64,000 bases of DNA from Calycina herbarum (lineage: Eukaryota; Ascomycota; Leotiomycetes; Helotiales; Pezizellaceae): assembly GCA_001414485.1 (NCBI GenBank), contig LLEY01000104.1:62001-126000 (forward strand), in the 5' to 3' direction. The position numbers and the translations under genes are program-made. The first letter of the stretch is position 1. Each line of letters opens with the position of its first letter. Shown piece by piece: positions 1-11,674 of the stretch. The notes below the pieces were generated by a model. It was not told the DNA's origin. It was given only the letters and a program-made list of their open reading frames with translations, and ran no database searches.

Positions 1-1988
1 TTCTAAAATAGCTTCTATAGACTATAGTTCTCCTATATATAGATAGTCTAAAGTAGCTTTAAGTATACTTATTTCTAACTTTATATATTAAACCTTAAAT
101 ATAGAGTCTCTTATATTCTTCTCTCTAACTACTTAAATCTAGGACTAAGGAAAGAATACTACTCCTTCTTTATTAGATAAGACTACTTCGTATATCTAAT
201 AATATTCTACTATTCTAGTAGATTTTAGTAAAATTCCTTTAAATCGCTTTTATAATAACTAGTCTATAGTTAGGCTTAGTTTATACTATGTCTATTATAC
301 TATTATTTCTTATACTATTTCTATAAACTATAGTTCTTCTATTAATAGATAGTAAAATTCTTCTAGTTCCGTTTTAGCCTATCTAGTTATATTAAGCTTT
401 CTTCTTTCCTTGAATAGTATACTAAATAGCTACTATAAGTTATATTTTCTAAATACTAGCTTATTATTTCTAATTAATACGACTATAATATAACGTTTAA
501 ATTCTTTTAGTATAATATCTTTAGATAACGTTCTAAGAAAAAGAGTTTTAATTTATCTCTTAAATCCTATTAAGACCTACTATATTTATATACTAATTTT
601 ATCTAAAATATTATATATCCTTTATACGTCCTCTACTTTAGAGTAGCTAGGTTTTTCAATTAGTTATTATTTATATTCTAGCTCTTTTCTCTTAATAGTT
701 TCTTACCTAGTAATTAAGCTAACTAGAGTTATTATTTCAGAGTTATTTCTTATAACTATATACGTTATTAAGATAGTTAGGTTTACCCTCTCTATAGTAT
801 AAGAACTCTAGAAGTCTAGCTTCTAGTTATTAATATATATCTATTAATTTCCTTATTTAAATATTCTAAGAAAGGCCTAAGTTTCTCTAACTTTAAGGTC
901 TTTATTTCTGATTTCTTCTTCTAAACTAGAAGATAAATCTAATATTTCTAATAAACTAGTTAATAGTAGTAATTCGTATTATATCTAAAGATGTTACTTA
1001 GATACCTCTACTAACTATATATTATAATTTTCTTTAAGTAGTAGATCTCTATTATCGTTAGTATCTTATATATTACTAAGTTCTTCGTTGTTCTTAATCT
1101 AGGTTCTATATTCTTACGCTTTAAGTTCCTTGTCTATAAGTTTAATATAATTAGTTAAGGCTATCTATTATTAAATAGTAGTATTAATTTATTTCTTTCT
1201 CTTAGAGTCTTTCTTCTTACTATACTTATTTACTCTATAACCGAGAAAGCTATAGTTATAATATAAGTTCTACTTATATTAACGATTTCGCTTCTTCTAG
1301 GAAAGTCCTCTATTCTTTAGAAAGGTTTTCTTTTATATAGTATTTACCTCCTTACTATATTTAGTATAAGAGTGCTTCTACTTTCCTAATCTCTTACTCT
1401 TTTCTCTGTACTTAGAGTTACTCTTCCTAAATTCGTATAAGCGATTATCTAACTAAACAACTTCCTTAATTATACCTATAATAGTTAAGAACTATATATT
1501 CTACTTAGCTATTTTCTTACGTATATATACCTTTAATCCTCTATAGAAGAGTTCTATAAGAGTAATAGTATCCTATCCCGACTTCGTTCTATATTATTAA
1601 AATTCGTTAGTATAGTCTATTACTAATCTAGTCTAGTATAACTCTAAAAGCTTATATATAGCTGTTTAGATAGTATCGAAGTTTTTAAAGACTTTTCTAA
1701 TAGTTATCTTAAATCCTCTCTAAGATTTAAATATAATCTTAGTTAATTCTATCTTTCTATCTTTATCTTTATTCTTAAAGAAGTTCTCTAAGTATAGCTA
1801 AGCCTATTCTAACACTAATCCCCTAAGGTAGGAGATAGCGAAGATAGTTTATAAATTATAATTACTTTTAAACTTATTAGAGTTAAAGTTAAAATAGATA
1901 TTTATTTAAAGAAGAAATAAGTCGAGTTTCTTTCGCTTCTTATAATATATATCTAGTATCTTAACTTTAATAGACTTAAGTGCTTTAA
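1..1988 (-). mobile_element. RIP-degraded Ty3/gypsy relic (copy A, internal gag-side part)
   Basis: This AT-rich stretch has no usable reading frame. It is an inverted, diverged copy of the sequence at about 2617-4650: for example 1921-1980 reverse-complements to about 2624-2683 with only a few transitions. The zinc-knuckle region of the plus-strand element (about 3307-3378) is mirrored near 1240-1290. The copy therefore reads right to left and continues off the left edge. It ends abruptly at about 1985, where the 5' LTR of copy B begins, and its missing leader and 5' LTR reappear at 9278-9904. I infer one element split by a nested insertion. Differences between the copies are mainly C/T and G/A, as expected from RIP. 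Confidence 0.8.
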
Positions 1989-2430
1989 TATTACGAATCA
2001 CGTGTGAACATGTGATAAGTGAAGACTAGGCGGCGCTCTAATAGGTTAAGTACTATCGGAAACTCTTATAAATAAAAAGAGGGATCCTTAGACTAGCTAA
2101 GCGATCCATGGATTTCTTTTAGTAAGAAGCATCACGTGACCTAGTCGCCTAAGTCGCCTGAGTCGCCTGTCGACTGAAGCGATTAGAGCGAGCGACTAGA
2201 GCGACTGGAACAGGAGACTACAGTTCTATATAAAGACTAGCACGTCTGCTATTAGATAGGAGCTTTATACTTAACTTTAGTTATTAATCTTATTATCTTA
2301 TTTAACATCTTTAATATAAGTAACAAGTTTACTTCTAAGTAAACAACCTAGTATATTTATACTTCTTACCTATATACTAACCTTCGAGACTTAGTCATCT
2401 TTGTTGAGTTTATTTAAGTTTTATTATACT
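1989..2430 (+). repeat. 5' LTR of copy B
   Basis: The stretch aligns base for base with 8837-9277 at an offset of about 6848. It starts near TATTACGAATCACGTG, where an original TG start is probably mutated, and ends near TTATACT. The 5' copy keeps more G and C (for example GTGTGAACATGTGATAAGTG against ATATAAATATATAATAAGTA), so the two LTRs have taken different RIP hits. A TATATAAAG box-like motif lies at about 2227. The exact ends are uncertain by a few bases. Confidence 0.8.
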
Positions 2431-2599
2431 TTGAGTACCTGCTTAGAAGTTCAGTCGCTATAGCCCTAGCAACCCTCGCAGCAGCTAGCTCGAATACTAG
2501 TTAAGTTAACGTCGTAGGAATATCTAGAAGTGTAATCAGAAGAACACCTACTAGTATATAGTTAACTAGGAACGACGACAATATTAGTATACTAGACGC

Positions 2600-3420
2600 C
2601 TCTAAGCTCTATAAAGTCGAAGTACTTAAGTCTATTAAAGTTAAGATACTAGATATGTATTATAGGAAGTGAAAGAAACTCGACTCGTTTCTTCTCTAGA
2701 TAGATATCTACTTTAACTTTAACTCTAATAAGTTCGAAGATAATTATAATTTATAAACTATCTTTGCTATCTCCTATCTTAGGGGATTAGTATTAGAATA
2801 GGCCTAGCTATACTTAGAGAACTTCTTTAAGAATAAGAATAAAGACAGAAAAATAGAATTAAGATTATGTTTAAATCTTAGAAAGGATTTAAAGTAACTA
2901 TTAGGAAAGTTTTTAGAGACTTTGATATAATCTAAACAGCTGTATATAAGCTTTTAGAATTATACTAGACTAGATTAGTAATAGATTATACTAATAAATT
3001 TAATATTATAGAGCAAAGTTAGAATAGGATACTATCGCTCTTATAGAACTCTTTTATAGAGGATTAAAGGTATATATTTATAAGGAAATAGCTAAGTAGA
3101 ATATATAATTCTTAACTATTATAGATATAATTAAAGAAGTCGTCTAGCTAGATAACTACTTATATAAATTTAGAAAGAGTAACTCTAGGCATAGGGAAAA
3201 GAGTAAAAAGTTAGAGAAGTAGAAGCACTCTTACGCTAACAGATATAGTAAGAAGGCAAACGCTATATAGAAGAAAACCTTTCTAAGAAAAGAAGGACTT
3301 TCCTAGGAAGAGCGAAATCGTTGATATAAGTAGAACTTATATTATAATTATAGCCTACTAGGTTATAAAGCAAATGAGTATAGTAAGAAGAAAGACTCTA
3401 AGAGAAAGAAATAAATTAAT
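2600..3420 (+). pseudogene. gag relic with CCHC zinc knuckle
   Basis: This is the degraded gag-like region of copy B. In one frame at about 3337-3378 the spacing C-x2-C-x4-H-x4-C is recognisable if four TAT/AGC-type codons are read as mutated Cys, Gly and His codons (residues now Y, Y, Y, Y at Cys/His positions, with intervening GYKANE preserved). A CCHC knuckle is the nucleic-acid-binding module of retroelement Gag. The same stretch recurs inverted near 1240-1290. The rest is too mutated to delimit. Confidence 0.6.
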
Positions 3421-5399
3421 ACTACTATCTAATAATAGATAGCCTTAACCGATTATATTAAACTTATAGATAAGGAGCTTAAAATATAAGAATATAAAAC
3501 CTAGATTAAAAATAATAAAGAAGTTAGTAGTATATAAGATACTAATAATAACAGAGATCTACTTCTTAAGGAATATTATAATATATTATTAGTAATAGAA
3601 TCTAAGTAACCTTTTTAAGAGGAATACGAATTACTACTATTAACTAGTTCTTTAGAGATATTAGACTTATCTTCTAGTTTAGAAAGAGAAGTTAGAAGTA
3701 AAGTCTCTAAAGTTAGAGAAACTTAGGCTTTTCTTAAAACCTTTAAATAAGGAAATTAATAAGTATATATTAATAACTAGAAACTAGACTTCTAGAGTTC
3801 TTATACTATATAGAGGGTTAACCTAACTATCTTAATAACATATATAGTTATAAGAAATAACCTTGAAATAATAACTCTAGTTAGCCTAATTACTAAGCGA
3901 GAAACTATTAAGAATAAAGAACTTATATATAACTAACTACAAGTTAAGAAACCTACTTATCCTAAGATTAGAGACGTATAAAAGATATACGATATTTTAA
4001 AGGAAACTAGTATATAGACGTAGCAAGTCTCGATAGGATTTAGAGAAAGAATTAAGACCTCTTTTCGTAGAACAGTGTCTAAAGACGTTATATTAAAAGA
4101 ATTTAAGTAATATATTATAGTCGTATTAATTAGAAAGGATAGAATAGTATTTAAAGAATATAATTTACTAAAGTTATTTAGTATACTATTCTAAGAGTAA
4201 AAGGAGCTCGATATTACTAAATAGGCTAAAACGGGACTAGAGGAATATTACTATCCTCTAGTAGAAGAGTTATAGTTTATAGAAATAGTTTAAGAAATAA
4301 TAGTATAATAGATATAATATAAACTAAGTCTAATCTTAGACTAGTTATTATAGAAGCGGTTTAAAGGAATCTTACTAGAACCTACTAGAATAGTAGAATA
4401 TTATTAAATATACGAAGTAGTATTATTAGATAAGAAAGGAGTAGTATTCTTTCCTTAGTCTCGGATTTAAGTAGTTAAGGAAAAGAATTTAAGAGACTAT
4501 ATATTTAAGGTTTATTATATAAAACTAGAGATAAGTATACTAGAGGCTACTTTAGATTATCTATATATAGGAGAACTATAGTCTATAGAAGCTATTTTAG
4601 AAACTAGTTATAAATAGATCTAATATAATTATAAATAAGTATTAAAGCGATTTATAAGAGAAATTCCTAAAACTATAGAAATCGTAGAATATAAATTAGT
4701 ATATAAGGTAGTATATACTAATAAAGAAAGAGTAAGATTCTTTCTATAGTATAAGGACGAAGAGAGAAAGAGGTATAATTGAGAAAATCGATCTTTTGAA
4801 GTTTAATATATTAAAGTAAAATTAAATACTACTTTAAGAGAAAGACAGTTAATAGTAACTATAGAAATATAAGAGAAGAAGTTATAAGTTATAATAGACT
4901 TAGAAGTAATAAGTAACTTTATTTCCTTAATAGCTTAAGAGAAGCTAAATATTCTAATTAAAGGGATAAGACTATATCGATTAAGAGTAGTTAATAGAAT
5001 AGATATTATATATTAAAATAGGATTATTAATTAGTAAACTATTCTAACGAAAGTTAATATTAAAAGAGACTATTTAAATATATAATTTAATATTATTAAA
5101 ATAGGAAGTAAGGAAGTAATATTTAGTATACTATAGATTTAAGAATATAATCTAGAAATCGACTAAAAGGCTAGAATAATAACCTTTAGTTAATATAAAT
5201 ATATAGGTTTATATTTATAACTTTAAGGCTAGAACAAGGTTAGTACTACCTCTTCTAAAGTACTAGGACATCTTACCTAGGGTCCTTTATAAGTTAATAA
5301 GAAAGCTAATAACGAAATACCTATATAGTATAAAGAATTTAAGGCTTTGTTTAAAAACCTAGAAGACTTATAAGCCTTGCTAAAACATTGCTTATAGGA

Positions 5400-8115
5400 T
5401 TATAAGATTAAATTAAAAGAGAGTTATTATCTTTTAAAGTAGAAGCTTTAGTTATATAACTAGAAAAGTCTATAGAGAATAGAAAGTTATATAAAAGAAG
5501 GTATTAAGAAGAGATATATTAGAAGATCTAAGTTACTAATTACTTTAAATATACTTATTATTAAGAAGAAAGACGACCTAGATAAGAGAGTATATATTAA
5601 TTACTAAGAAGTAAATCACGCTATAGTTAAGGACGCTTATCTACTACTACCTAGCTAATACTTATAGGATAAGTTAGATAAGGTAGTACGATTTATAAAA
5701 CTAGGTTAATAAAACGTTTATAGACTTATATAAATAAAAGTTAAAGATAAATAAAAGATAGTATTTACTTTACTATTAAGCTTTTATAAATATATAGTTA
5801 TACTATTTAGACTTTATAATATACTAGCTATATATTAGAGATAAAATAATAATATTTTAAAAGATCTTTTAAAAGTAATAGTAATCTATTACTTAAATAA
5901 TATCTTAATCTTCTTAAAAAAAGAAGAAGAATATAAGAGATATATTAGAGAGGTTTTATAACAACTTATAAAAGTAAACTCTTAGTTAAAACTCTTGAAA
6001 TACGAGTTTAGAGTAACTTAGACACTTTTCCTAGAATAGGTATTTAGCTTAAAGAAAATAGAAATAGATTTAGTAAAGATCTAAGACATCTTAAACTAGA
6101 AATTACTAGAGAATATAAAAGATATACAGTCCTTCCTTAGATTTATAAACTTTTACTATCTATTTATCTAAGACTATATAAAGATTACTAAACTAATATT
6201 AGTACTAGTTAAGAAGGCTATTAAGTTTATATAGAATAAATAGATAAAGGATACTTTTTAGAAAATTAAAGCTAAGTTTATAGAAAAACCGATTCTATAT
6301 AATTTTAATATAGATAAACCTAGTATAATTAAAATAGACGTCTTAGATATAGTAGTAGGTATGATTTACTTATAACTAAATAATAAAAGAAAACTTATAC
6401 CTATTATATATTATTTAAAAATATTTAACCTAGTATAATAAAACTATAGTATCTTTAACAAGGAACTACTTACTATAGTATTAGCTTTAGAATACTAGAG
6501 AATTTATTTATAGCTAGTAAAATACTTAGTTATAGTTTTATCTAACTACGAAAACCTTAGAACGTTTATAATAACTAAGGAACTTATAATAAGACAATTA
6601 GCTAAATAGTTAGAGATATTAGAAGGATTTAATATTATTATTTAATATATAAAGAGAACGTTAAATACTTAAGCTAATACTCTTAGCTAGAAACCTAGAT
6701 ATAAGAGAAATAAAGAGTATAAGAAGATTATAATCTTAAAAACTCTTAAAAATAGAGACTTAGTACCTACTATATATAAGATAGTAGTAACGAACAACAT
6801 CTAGATAAATAAGATTTAAAACATATATAAAGGTTATAACTAGTACGTAAAAGGAAAGCTATAGGTTCCTAGTTTATACGCTAGAGAGTTCGTATAAGAA
6901 TACTACGCTATACCCGCTTATAGCTACTAAGGAATTCGTAGAACTCTCTAAAGAATAAGATAATACTACTATATTAATCGATTATCTATAATAGTTAAGA
7001 AAGTAATAGTAGAATATAATACCTATACTAGGAATAAGACTTTCTACTATACCTCTTATAGATAGATAAACACTACTCTAATACTATAAATACCTTAGAA
7101 ATCAATATCTATAGATTTTATTATTAAGTTACTAAAATCTAAAGATCTAATAATAGAAGTTAAGTATAACACGATCCTAGTTATTATAGAACAACTTATA
7201 AAATATATAATTCTAATAGTATATATAGAGTTAAGTATAGCTAAGAAATTAGCATTTATATTCCTTAAAAAAGTAGTCTTAAGACATAGACTACTAGAAG
7301 AAATACTCTTAGATAGAGATAAGCTCTTTACCTTAAAATTTTAGATCGCTCTTATAAAATAATTAAGTACGAAAAAGAAGCTCTCTATAGCTTTTTACTC
7401 TTAAACAAATAAAAGAAACAAACAGATAAATTAAGTAGTTAAAACATACCTTCGTTATTATATAAACTACTAGTAAAACAACTAGGTAGAACTACTACTC
7501 TTAGTATAGTTTACCTATAACAGTTTAGTAACAGAAACAACACTTATTATACTATTCTATACTAACTTTAGATATAAATTATTAGTATATTAAGAACTAC
7601 TATCTATAACTATCGATAACTAACTTACTCGTATTTAAGTCTTAAAAATTAAAAGTCTATATAAAGAACTTATAAAGGATTTATAGTTCGTAGCTAAAAG
7701 AAACACGTACTACTATAATAAACGACATAGTTAGAAGCTAACGCTAAAAGAGAGAGATAAAGTCTACTTAGTATAAAAGAATATCGATATAAAAAGACTA
7801 AGTAATAAACTAGATTATAAAAAACTTAGACTATTTAAAATTAAATAAGTTAAAGAACCTTTAAATTATAAACTAGTACTACTAAAGATAATAAACATCT
7901 ACCTAGTATTCTATATATCCTTACTTAAACTAGTACTACTAGGAGCACTACTAGCCCTATTCATAGAAATTCAACTAGTTAATCTAAATACTAAATTTAA
8001 AGTTAAAAGAATTCTTAACTATAAGATTATTAGAAATAAGATTAAGTATTTAATTAAATAGTTAGATTACCTATACTTAGAGAACACTTAGAAACCTAGA
8101 AAAAACATTAACTAA
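5400..8115 (+). pseudogene. pol relic: reverse transcriptase, RNase H, integrase, chromodomain
   Basis: Several pol signatures survive in a mutated frame. At 5881-5913 the frame reads VIYYLNNILIF, the reverse-transcriptase YLDD box with both Asp codons changed GAT to AAT by G-to-A. Near 6328-6380 IKIDVLDIVVG resembles the RNase H start (TDASD..VGAVL). Near 7286-7325 HRLLEEILLDRD resembles the integrase H..P..I.SDRG core. At about 7830-7930 there is an integrase C-terminal stretch with a KIxxIYLVFYISLL-type motif, typically IHPVFHVSLL. A chromodomain follows. Loss of both catalytic Asp residues alone would kill reverse transcription. Confidence 0.75.
7999..8115 (+). pseudogene. chromodomain relic at the integrase C-terminus
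   Basis: One frame reads KVKRILNYKIIRNKIKYLIK then (stop) L, DYLYLENT, with stops where Trp codons are expected. The pattern V.RILD.K..R.K..YL.KW.GY...NTWEP is the standard chromodomain of fungal chromoviruses. Such domains target integration to heterochromatin marked by H3K9 methylation, which fits the location of this element inside a repeat block. TGG-to-TAG changes at the aromatic-cage tryptophans are RIP-type. Confidence 0.65.
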
Positions 8116-8159
8116 TACTTAGAGAAACTTTAAGACTTCTACTATCAAAACCTAAGGTT

Positions 8160-8749
8160 ACCTATATTAGGTAATCGATAAAGAAGACCTTAAAGAAGCC
8201 AGGATCGAGACCTAGATTAAAAGCAGAGTCGGAAGTAATAGAGGTAGAGTAGGCGGCTAGCCTAGCAGCCTCCTCTCTCCTTTCCTTCTCTTCTTTTTCC
8301 TTTTCCTCCTTCTCCTTAGCCTTATCTAGCTCCTAAAAGGTACTAAGTCCTTAATAAAGCATCTATTATTCTCGCTTATTAAGAAGACGTTACTATACTC
8401 AAAGACAGAGAACCTTTAACATTGCTTCCTACTAGGTCTAGAAGGCCTTTTCTTAAGCCTAATAAGCTATCTCCTCCTTAACCTATAAACAGCGTTTTTA
8501 CACGTTAAGAGATTTCTATTCAAAAGTTAAGAGTATTCGATTTTACTTCTTAATATTATAAGTTTTACTCTTCCTAGTATACTTAGAACATTTCTTACCC
8601 CTAGTAATAGATATATATCAGCGGCTAGACGTAGAAGTAAGACAGCGAGTATAAGAGGATATTTCAGATCCTACTTAATTAATATAAAGAGCGTTATTAA
8701 TACGATTTTATTTTAGTTTATCTTTTATAGATAGTGTTATTAAAAACAT
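8160..8749 (-). pseudogene. Possible antisense accessory ORF relic between pol and the 3' LTR
   Basis: On the minus strand a frame can be followed from an ATG at 8749 to about 8160. Its best part, about 8170-8335, is more than 50 codons with no stop and reads as a Lys/Glu-rich coiled-coil-like run (KAKEKEEKEKEEKERREEAA) followed by a normal-looking tail (LGLDPGFFKVFF). Upstream the frame has many TAA/TAG codons that could be mutated Gln codons, but that explanation fits any stop in RIPped DNA and is weak evidence. Some fungal gypsy elements carry an extra ORF here. The alternative is a simple polypyrimidine tract. Confidence 0.35.
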
Positions 8750-8836
8750 TATAGTAAGAAAGGGCCGCTAGCCTTCTAATAGTATTTCTTAAGTCGTACT
8801 TAAGTATAGAGACACGCTAGGCTAAGAAGAGAATAG

Positions 8837-9277
8837 TATTATAAATTATATATAAATATATAATAAGTAAAGACTAAGCAGCGCTCTAATAGGTTAAGCA
8901 CTATCGGAAACTCTTATAAACAAAAAGAGGGATCCTTAGACTAGCTAAGCGATCTATAGATTTCTTTTAGTAAGAAGCATCACGTGACCTAGTCGCCTAA
9001 GTCGCCTAAGTCGCCTATCGACTAAAGCGATTAGAGCGAGCGACTAGAGCGACTAGAACAAGAGACTACAGTTCTATATAAAGACTAGCACGTCTGCTAT
9101 TAGATAGAAGCTTCGTACTTAACTTTAGTTATTAATCTTATTATCTTATTTAACATCTTTAATATAAGTAATAAGTTTACTTCTAAGTAAACAACCCGGC
9201 GTATCTATACTTCTTACCTATATACTAACCTTCGAGACTTAGTTATCTTTGTTTAGTTCGTTTGAGTTTCGTTATAT
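8837..9277 (+). repeat. 3' LTR of copy B
   Basis: This is a direct repeat of 1989-2430. It shares the GTCGCC-type tandem motif, the TATATAAAG promoter-like box and the CTTCTAAGTAAACAACC block. It differs from the 5' LTR almost only by transitions and is more AT-rich. It ends near GTTATATTTA, just before reverse-complemented leader sequence belonging to copy A. Confidence 0.8.
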
Positions 9278-9904
9278 TTAACCTTATAAGACTTAAGAGC
9301 GTCTAGTATACTAATATTATCGTCGTTCCTAGTTAACTATATACTAGCAGGTGTTCTTCTAGTAGTGCTTCTAGATATTCCTATAACGTTAACTCGACTA
9401 GTATTTAGGCTAGCTACGGCAGAGGTTACTAGAGCTATAGTAACTAAACTTCTAAGCAGGTACTTAAAGTATAATAAAACTTAAATAAACTAAACAAAGA
9501 TAACTAAGTCTCGAAGGTTAGTATATAGATAAGAAGTATAGATATACTAGGTTATTTACTTAGAAGTAAACTCGTTACTTATATTAAAGATATTAAATAA
9601 GATAATAAGATTAATAACTAAAGTTAAGTACAAAGCTTCTATCTAATAGCAGACGTGCTAGTCTTATATAGAACCTTCGTTCCTAAGTATATTACTTATA
9701 TCGCTTATATCGCTCGCGTTACTCGCGATTAAGGCGATCACGTTATATAACCGTACGTAACTTCTAATAGTATTATAACAGTGAAATCCTAAAACCCTTA
9801 AATATCTTTTATACTACTGATTCTCTCTAATATTATCTTCTATTTCTTAGATATTATACCTTATTCTATTAGAACGCCGTCTGAACTACTTACTACATAG
9901 CCGC
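9278..9904 (-). mobile_element. Leader and 5' LTR of copy A, separated from its body
   Basis: Bases 9284-9465 are the reverse complement of the leader just inside the 5' LTR of copy B (2431-2615). Bases about 9465-9680 are the reverse complement of the LTR 3' half, and 9755-9900 are a diverged LTR 5' part. Together with 1-1988 this makes one minus-strand element into which copy B inserted. The junction has lost roughly 20 leader bases relative to copy B, either at insertion or by later deletion. Confidence 0.7.
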
Positions 9905-10052
9905 GGTTCGTAATAAGTAAGTAGTTTAGACAGTGTTTTAATAGAATAAGATATAATATCTAAGAAATAGAAGGTAATATTAGAGAGAATTAGTAATATA
10001 AAGATATTCAGATATTCTAGAATCTTATTATTAGATAACTGTTAGAAGTTAT
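9755..10052. repeat. Large palindrome: two LTR heads meeting head-to-head
   Basis: The two arms of about 140 bp are reverse complements apart from transitions, centred on CCGCGG at 9901-9906. The arms resemble a diverged LTR start (the right arm TAGACAGTGTTTTAATAG aligns with TAGGCGGCGCTCTAATAG). Symmetry returns at about 9465-9680 against 10135-10350, so the whole 9465-10350 is a pair of opposed LTRs. The segments between the conserved parts have diverged strongly. Confidence 0.65.
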
Positions 10053-10350
10053 ATAATAGATTCTCTTAGACTCTATTAAAGGTTTATAAGAATCTAAGGA
10101 TCTAAGCTTATATAGAGATCTAGATAGTACGAAAGGTTCTATATAGGACTAGCACGTCTACTATTAGATAGAAGCTTTATACTTAACTTTAGTTATTAAT
10201 CTTATTATCTTATTTAATATCTTTAATATAAGTAACGAGTTTACTTCTAAGTAAATAACCTAGCGTATCTATACTTCTTATCTATATACTAACCTTCGAG
10301 ACTTAGTTACCTTTGTTTAGTTCGTATAGAGTTTCGTTATACTCTCGACG
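9905..10350 (+). repeat. Third LTR copy (solo or truncated)
   Basis: Bases about 10135-10350 match the 3' half of the LTRs at 2220-2430 and 9065-9277, including ACTAGCACGTCT and the CTTCTAAGTAAATAACC block. Bases 9917-10052 match the LTR start. The sequence after 10350 does not match the retrotransposon leader, so this is a solo LTR or an element truncated immediately inside its LTR. Here the neighbour is a Pogo transposase relic. Confidence 0.6.
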
Positions 10351-10359
10351 TCGGTCTTT

Positions 10360-11200
10360 TCTAATCTCTCGTATTATACTATAGTAATAAGCTTAAAAAG
10401 CTTATATAGAAGTCTAGTAGATTAGTCTCTATATTAAAGCGGTTTTTCTATATAATATTTAAGATAGCGTAGAACCTTGTATTTATAGAATAAAACATTA
10501 TATATACCTTCGAGAAAGCTAGGATCTAGCTAGTATAGAGTGAAAAGATAATAGTATAAGTAATAAAGCCTACTTTACTAATCTACGAGACTGCTAAAGA
10601 CGTTATAACACCTCTTACTACGAAAGCGATACGACATACCTATCTAAACTACGAATAATCACTATCTAAGCTTAAAGTAAGTAAGGTCTTCTCTTTAATA
10701 TAAACTCTGTCTAGTAAAGTCTCTATTCTAGAGTACGAGAACCGAGAGCTGCGGATAGCTATTATACTTAAGAACTAGAAGAGAAAGAAGAGTAAGAAAC
10801 TTAATCTTTGTAGTAATATTAGTAAGAGAGTAGAGGTTTACTTCTTTAGAAGAGTTACACGTGCTTAGTAGTATTAGAATAAGATAGATAAGAAGAAAGA
10901 GACTAAAGATAAGATAAAAGAGAAGAGAAGAGTAGAAAGGAAGGCTAATACTCTTATAAGACAACGAAAGAAGGCAGAATTAGCTAATAAGAGAGTAGAA
11001 ACTCAGTTATAAAAGGAGCTAGCTACTATAACTTCTAAAGTCCTAAAATAGAAGAAGAGTATATAAGCTCTACCTATAGCAGCTGCTCTACATATATCTC
11101 AAGTTAAGAAGAGAGCTAAAAAGGGTCTAAAAGAGCTTAAAAAGCCAAGTTATATACTTATTCTCAAGGTTCTACGTCTAGCTTAAGTAGTTAGCTCTCT
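10360..11200 (+). mobile_element. Fot1/Pogo DNA transposon relic, transposase C-terminal part
   Basis: A degraded plus-strand frame near 10715-10870 reads ILEYENRELRIAII, KRKKSKKLNL and VYFFRRVTRA. This is the hallmark C-terminal signature of fungal Pogo-type transposases (L..EN..LR.AI..E..RR..GK.L, then FFSP..V.RAR). It is followed by a Lys/Glu-rich coiled coil, which extends to about 11130. Scattered TAG/TAA codons fit RIP. The N-terminal DNA-binding and DDE regions are absent, apparently removed at the LTR boundary. Confidence 0.65.
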
Positions 11201-11674
11201 AGTATAGGAAACCAGGTCCGGGCAGCAGATTAGGTTACTACTTCGTGCTCGTATATAGTTTTTTGTACTTATTATCTGATTAACTACCTTTCATTGACCT
11301 ACATACTAAATTGCATATAAATCTAATGTGTGGTTGTTGTTTTATTTAACTTTTCACGTGGTGGGATAAAATATATAAGGGCGGGCTTTTGCCAGGGACG
11401 TGCACTGACTAGGGATATCGGTTAGTCTGCCATGCTATTCGCGAAGCTCTCACGTCGCGTTAAAGCTCTCAGACTGAACTCCAACCTCTTGTCTTTCCAC
11501 CCTAACTCTCTGCCACTTGTGAGAGAGGCACAGGAGGGCGTCCCATTCATCAATTCACACCAATTCACACCAATTCACCACTTTGTTTGTCTCTCCAGGG
11601 TTTGCGCATTGGTTTGACCAGACTGTCCCATTTCGGCGCCATTCAAGCACAAACACCTACCGTCATCAGCCAGC

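Larger units (their letters stand above)
1989..9277 (+). mobile_element. Ty3/gypsy chromovirus, LTR-bounded, RIP-inactivated (copy B)
   Basis: The element is bounded by two direct LTR copies of about 440 bp (about 1989-2430 and 8837-9277). Internal order is gag with a zinc knuckle, then reverse transcriptase, RNase H, integrase and a C-terminal chromodomain, which is the chromovirus order. All frames are riddled with TAA/TAG and the catalytic aspartates are mutated, so it cannot be autonomous. Total length of about 7.3 kb is somewhat longer than a minimal chromovirus, because about 700 bases lie between the chromodomain and the 3' LTR. No clean target-site duplication can be read, since RIP has altered the flanks. 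It is inserted in opposite orientation into copy A. Confidence 0.85.

Noticed and set aside
10728..10964. 78-codon minus-strand frame in the AT-rich block
   Set aside because: It is the antisense of the Pogo transposase relic; the Leu/Ser/Tyr-rich composition is that of AT-rich noise.
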